9,627 nucleotides of DNA, taken from Acidobacteriota bacterium. Lineage in GTDB: Bacteria > Acidobacteriota > Terriglobia > Bryobacterales > Bryobacteraceae. A model generated the notes under the pieces. That model made no database searches, was not told the origin of the DNA, and saw only the letters and a program-made list of their open reading frames with translations. The translations under genes were made by a program, and so were the position numbers. Positions 6,393 through 9,627 of the stretch are shown here, one piece after another. The stretch spans positions 1 to 9,627 of the forward strand of contig VFZQ01000141.1 in the NCBI GenBank assembly GCA_016871135.1, given 5' to 3'. The first letter of the stretch is position 1. Every line of letters starts with the position of its first letter.

Positions 6393-7046
6393 TTGCCGTC
6401 CAAGGTCAGCGAAGCGTTTACTCTACGATGCTACCCGTTCCGGGAAGCCGACCTCATTGTCAGCTTCTATACCCGCGATCAGGGCCGGCTGCGAGGTGTG
6501 GCGCGAGGCGCTAGGCGGTTGAAGAACTCTTTCGGATCCGGTCTGGAACGCCTCTCGATGGTGCGTATGCACTACCGCCAGAAAGAGAACGTGGAACTGG
6601 TCCAGTTGAACAGTTGCGATCTCATCGAAAGCCAGTTCAGCTTGGCTAGCGACTACCCTTCCGGAGTGGCGCTCGACTACTTCGCCGAACTTTGCGAGCA
6701 GTTGCTGCCGCCTCATGAACCCAACGAAAAATTCTTCCGCTTACTTGGCTCGGTGCTGGAGCATCTTCGCAACGCAACCGAAGCCGAGCGCGCACACGGG
6801 CCGTGGTTGAGCGTGACTTACTTCACGCTTTGGGCGGTCCGCCTGTCGGGGTTTCTGCACGACTTGCGCATCAGTGACGAATCCCGAGAAATCGCAAAAG
6901 AGATGTTGATAACGCCGATTGGCAAACTACAACCGAGAGATTGGACGCAGGCTACAGCACCGGATCTGCGGCGCGCGCTCATCGACGCTGTCGAACATCA
7001 CATCGAACGCCGGCTTATCACGGCGCGCGTATTGGAGACGCTTTAG
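6393..7046 (+). CDS. recO: DNA repair protein RecO (short form)
   Basis: RecO binds DNA and SSB, anneals strands and helps RecR load RecA in the RecF recombination-repair pathway. The N-terminal OB-fold region is typical: LRCYPFREADLIVSFYTRD (11-29), GRLRGVARGARRLKNSFG (31-48), then a hydrophobic strand and ELVQL. A helical C-terminal domain follows, ending HHIERRLITARVLE. At 217 residues it is shorter than the usual 240-260. The loop between LSGFLHDL (151-158) and SDESREIAKEML (161-172), where many RecO proteins carry a CxxC...CxxC zinc module, is missing; none of its three cysteines (13, 75, 101) lies there. The start is TTG, the only usable start after the in-frame TGA at 6384, with GAGG 4 nt upstream. 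It ends 9 nt before glyQ, suggesting co-transcription. Confidence 0.88.
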   Translation: MPSKVSEAFTLRCYPFREADLIVSFYTRDQGRLRGVARGARRLKNSFGSGLERLSMVRMHYRQKENVELVQLNSCDLIESQFSLASDYPSGVALDYFAELCEQLLPPHEPNEKFFRLLGSVLEHLRNATEAERAHGPWLSVTYFTLWAVRLSGFLHDLRISDESREIAKEMLITPIGKLQPRDWTQATAPDLRRALIDAVEHHIERRLITARVLETL

Positions 7047-7055
7047 CCGCTTCGT

Positions 7056-7958
7056 ATGGACACGTTTCAAGAAACGATTTTTAAGCTGAAGAAATACTGG
7101 GCCGATCGCGGTTGCATTATTCAAGAGCCTTACGACACCGAAGTCGGCGCGGGTACGATGGCGCCGGAGACCTTTCTCCGTGTGCTTGGCCCGAAGAAGT
7201 ACAACGTCGCGTATGTGCAGCCGAGCCGCCGGCCCGCGGATGGGCGCTACGGCGACAATCCGAACCGGCTCTACAAACACCAGCAGTTGCAGGTGATTCT
7301 GAAGCCGACGCCGGCCGATGTTTTGGACTTGTACATGGGCTCGCTCGAAGCCATCGGCATCGATCTGACCAAGCACGATCTGAAGCTCGAAGAAGACAAC
7401 TGGGAATCGCCGACGCTCGGCGCGTGGGGCATCGGTTGGCAGGTGATGCTCGACGGCATGGAGATCACGCAGTTCACCTACTTCCAGCAGTGCGGCGGCG
7501 TGGATCTCGATCACGTGCCCGCCGAGATCACCTACGGATTGGAACGGATCGTGTCGTTTCTGCAAGGCGTCGAAAGCGTCTACGATATCGAGTGGGTGAA
7601 GGGCGTGAAGTATCGCGACGTGCGATATTTCGATGAGCTGCAGCAATCGGTGTACAACTTTGAAGTGGCCAACGTCGATCGCCTCTGGCGGCTTCTTGGC
7701 GAATACGAAGCCGAGGCGCAAGGCTTGATTGACGGGTATCGCGCCGTCGAAGAGGAAGACGCGACGAACAAACGCCGCTTCCCGCTGCTGGCCGCCTACG
7801 ACAACGTGTTGAAGTGTTCGAATCTGTTTAATCTGCTCGATGCGCGGGGCGCGATTAGTGTCACCGAGCGCGTCGGCGTGATCGGCCGCGTTCGCAAGCT
7901 GGCCGTCGGCGTGGCGCAGGCGTTTCTCGATCAAGAGAAGTTCCGGGAGTTGGCCTGA
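7056..7958 (+). CDS. glyQ: Glycyl-tRNA synthetase alpha subunit
   Basis: 300 residues, normal length for the alpha chain of the bacterial alpha2/beta2 enzyme that charges tRNA-Gly with glycine. The catalytic class II core is plain: DTFQETIFKLKKYWADRGC at the N-terminus, EVGAGTMAPETFLR (29-42), YVQPSRRPADGRYGDNPNR, EDNWESPTLGAWGIGW, GMEITQFTYFQQCGG and ITYGLERI, all hallmark stretches of GlyQ. The C-terminal helices contain SNLFNLLDARGAISVTER. ATG at 7056 is the natural start from alignment with other GlyQ proteins; no strong Shine-Dalgarno is visible in the 9-nt gap after recO, so coupling to recO is plausible. It is followed by glyS after 2 nt. Confidence 0.97.
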   Translation: MDTFQETIFKLKKYWADRGCIIQEPYDTEVGAGTMAPETFLRVLGPKKYNVAYVQPSRRPADGRYGDNPNRLYKHQQLQVILKPTPADVLDLYMGSLEAIGIDLTKHDLKLEEDNWESPTLGAWGIGWQVMLDGMEITQFTYFQQCGGVDLDHVPAEITYGLERIVSFLQGVESVYDIEWVKGVKYRDVRYFDELQQSVYNFEVANVDRLWRLLGEYEAEAQGLIDGYRAVEEEDATNKRRFPLLAAYDNVLKCSNLFNLLDARGAISVTERVGVIGRVRKLAVGVAQAFLDQEKFRELA

Positions 7959-7960
7959 TC

Positions 7961-9627
7961 ATGTTGCCCTTCCTACTTGAAATCGGCACGGAAGAGATTC
8001 CCGATTGGATGATTCCATCGGCGCTCGAATTCCTGCGCGAGAAGTTCGATGGTTCCGATGTTACCGTCGATGGCACCGGCCGGCGGCTAGTGTTGCGTGC
8101 GTCACTCGAAGAACGCACGGCGGATAAAGAAGAGGTCGTCACGGGCCCGCCCGCTGCCGTGCAGGGTAAGCCGCTCGAAGGATTTTGCGCCAAGCAAGGC
8201 ATCACGCCCGACGCGTTGACCGTAGTCGAAACCGCCAAGGGCAAGTATTGGAGCTTCGTCAAGAAGACGCCCGGCCGCGCGATGAAAGAGATCTTGGCCG
8301 AGTCGTTGCCCGCGCTGATTACGTCGATTCCGTGGCCAAAGACGATGTACTGGCCGTCGATGGGCGGGCCGCGTTTCATCCGGCCGATTCGCTGGATCGT
8401 TGCGCTGCTCGGTAACGACGTCGTCGAATTCGAATGCGCGAACGTGAAGTCGTCGAACGTGACGTACGGGCACCGCCGATTGGGCGCGCGCGGACCTTTA
8501 ACCGTCACGGTTGATTCCTACGAGCAAGTTCTTGCCGACAACTTCGTCATCGTTAGCGCCGCCAAACGCCGCGCGAAGATCGAACTCGAAGTCGCGGCGG
8601 TGGCGGCGTCGAAAGGCCTGCACGCCAAGGGCGACGCGAAGTTGCTGGAAGTGCTGACCTACATCACCGAGTATCCGACGGCGATCATCGGCTCGTTCGA
8701 TGCGTCGTATTTGTCGCTACCGTCGGAAGTGCTCGTCACGGTGATGCGGCATCACCAGAAGTATTTTTCGGTCGAAGAGCCGGATGGCGAACTCGCGCCG
8801 CATTTCATCGCGATCATGAACATTCCGGCCGATCCCGACGGCCACGTTGTCTACGGCAACGAGCGCGTTCTGCGCGCGCGGTTCAACGACGCGCGGTTCT
8901 TCTACGATGTCGACCAGAAGCGTACGCTGGCCGAGCGCGAGCAGGATCTTTCGCATGTCACATTCCAAGCGAAGGTCGGCAACTACCTGGAGAAAACAGC
9001 GCGGGTCGCCGCTCTGGCGGGCGAGCTTGGCGGCGACGATGCCGCGGCGGCTGCCCACCTGTGCAAGGCCGATCTCACGACCGAGATGGTGAAGGAGTTC
9101 ACCGATCTGCAGGGCGTCGTCGGCGGGCTGTATGCAAAGGCGCAGGGCGCGCCCGAGGCCGTTGCGAAGGCGATTTACGAACACTACAAGCCGTTGTCGA
9201 TGGAGGACTCGATTCCTTCGACGCGCGAAGGCCAGGCGTTGTCTGTCGCTGACAAAATCGACACGCTGCGATCTTGCTTCAGCGTCGGCATGATTCCGAG
9301 CGGTTCGAAAGATCCGTTTGCGTTACGCCGCGCCGCGCAGGGTGTTGTGAAGATATTGGCCGAGGGTTCGCTCGACACGACCCTCGACGCGCTAACAAAC
9401 AACGACGAGAAGCTCAGGGCCTTCTTCAAAGAGCGCGTGGAATACTACTTCTGCGAAGTGAAGGGCTTCAAGTACGACGAAGTTAACGCCGTGCTGGCCG
9501 CCGGTTTCAGCGACCTCCGCGATGTTGGCGCGCGCCTGGTCGCTGTGCAAGGGGTGCGGCCGACCGAAAACTTCGAACCGCTCGCCGCCGCGTTCAAGCG
9601 CATGAAGAACATCGTCGAAAAAGCGTC
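7961..9627 (+). CDS. glyS: Glycyl-tRNA synthetase beta subunit, C-terminus missing at window edge
   Basis: The ATG is 2 nt after the glyQ stop (TGATCATG), and 555 codons stay open to the right edge. Family hallmarks appear in order: LPFLLEIGTEEIPDWMI (2-18), PRFIRPIRWIVALLG near residues 138-152, YGHRRLG, a VMRHHQKYFSV stretch, NERVLRARFNDARFFYDVD, VGNYLEKTARV, and LCKADLTTEMVKEFTDLQGVVGGLYA in the HD-like domain, then PFALRRAAQGVVKIL. The part seen ends at FKRMKNIVEKA, which in other GlyS proteins lies about 100-140 residues before the end, so mainly the C-terminal tRNA-binding (anticodon-binding-like) domain is missing. The beta subunit recognises tRNA-Gly and is needed with GlyQ for charging. 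No frameshift was found on full translation. The cut is at the window boundary, not a truncation of the gene. Confidence 0.96.
   Translation, partial: MLPFLLEIGTEEIPDWMIPSALEFLREKFDGSDVTVDGTGRRLVLRASLEERTADKEEVVTGPPAAVQGKPLEGFCAKQGITPDALTVVETAKGKYWSFVKKTPGRAMKEILAESLPALITSIPWPKTMYWPSMGGPRFIRPIRWIVALLGNDVVEFECANVKSSNVTYGHRRLGARGPLTVTVDSYEQVLADNFVIVSAAKRRAKIELEVAAVAASKGLHAKGDAKLLEVLTYITEYPTAIIGSFDASYLSLPSEVLVTVMRHHQKYFSVEEPDGELAPHFIAIMNIPADPDGHVVYGNERVLRARFNDARFFYDVDQKRTLAEREQDLSHVTFQAKVGNYLEKTARVAALAGELGGDDAAAAAHLCKADLTTEMVKEFTDLQGVVGGLYAKAQGAPEAVAKAIYEHYKPLSMEDSIPSTREGQALSVADKIDTLRSCFSVGMIPSGSKDPFALRRAAQGVVKILAEGSLDTTLDALTNNDEKLRAFFKERVEYYFCEVKGFKYDEVNAVLAAGFSDLRDVGARLVAVQGVRPTENFEPLAAAFKRMKNIVEKA

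Noticed and set aside
6927..7934. Minus-strand open frame of 335 codons
   Set aside because: It is a shadow antisense to glyQ, whose identity is certain from family motifs.

Overview
The window is high-GC bacterial chromosome with tightly packed genes. The gene order recO-glyQ-glyS, the two large 'membrane domain plus spermidine-synthase-like domain' proteins and a Tat-exported protein of an unfamiliar type together suggest an acidobacterium, perhaps of the Bryobacterales/Solibacter group. That placement rests on recalled family distribution, not on a marker gene or a search.

Layout. Bases 1-329 (minus strand) hold the first 109 residues of an exported protein with a twin-arginine-type leader; it runs off the left edge. 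A palindrome at 339-355 lies just upstream of its start. Bases 330-1006 contain no gene I can support, but they hold two adjacent hairpins, one with a perfect 16-bp stem. From 6331 down to 1007, five minus-strand genes are packed with gaps of 0-17 nt and look like one operon: a PaaI-type hotdog thioesterase, two tandem paralogous membrane/aminopropyltransferase-like proteins (674 and 683 residues), a DUF104-type antitoxin and a PIN-domain (VapC-like) toxin. On the plus strand, diverging from the thioesterase across about 61 bp, are recO, glyQ and glyS. glyS is cut by the right edge.

How the genes work together. glyQ and glyS encode the two subunits of the alpha2/beta2 glycyl-tRNA synthetase and are nearly contiguous, which suits balanced synthesis. 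recO acts in RecF-pathway recombination repair and is probably co-transcribed with them. The antitoxin/PIN pair is a standard toxin-antitoxin arrangement. The toxin has no ATG, GTG or TTG that would keep its first catalytic Asp, and it lies in the same frame as the antitoxin, separated from it by one TGA and five codons. The thioesterase and the two paralogs look translationally coupled, but the substrate of the paralogs is not evident: they keep a nucleotide-binding methyltransferase-like fold signature and lack the acidic GGGDGG loop of true spermidine synthases.

Most of the window is ordinary housekeeping sequence. The points most worth a second look are the toxin start, the tandem paralogs, the hairpins at 821-901 and the shortened RecO.
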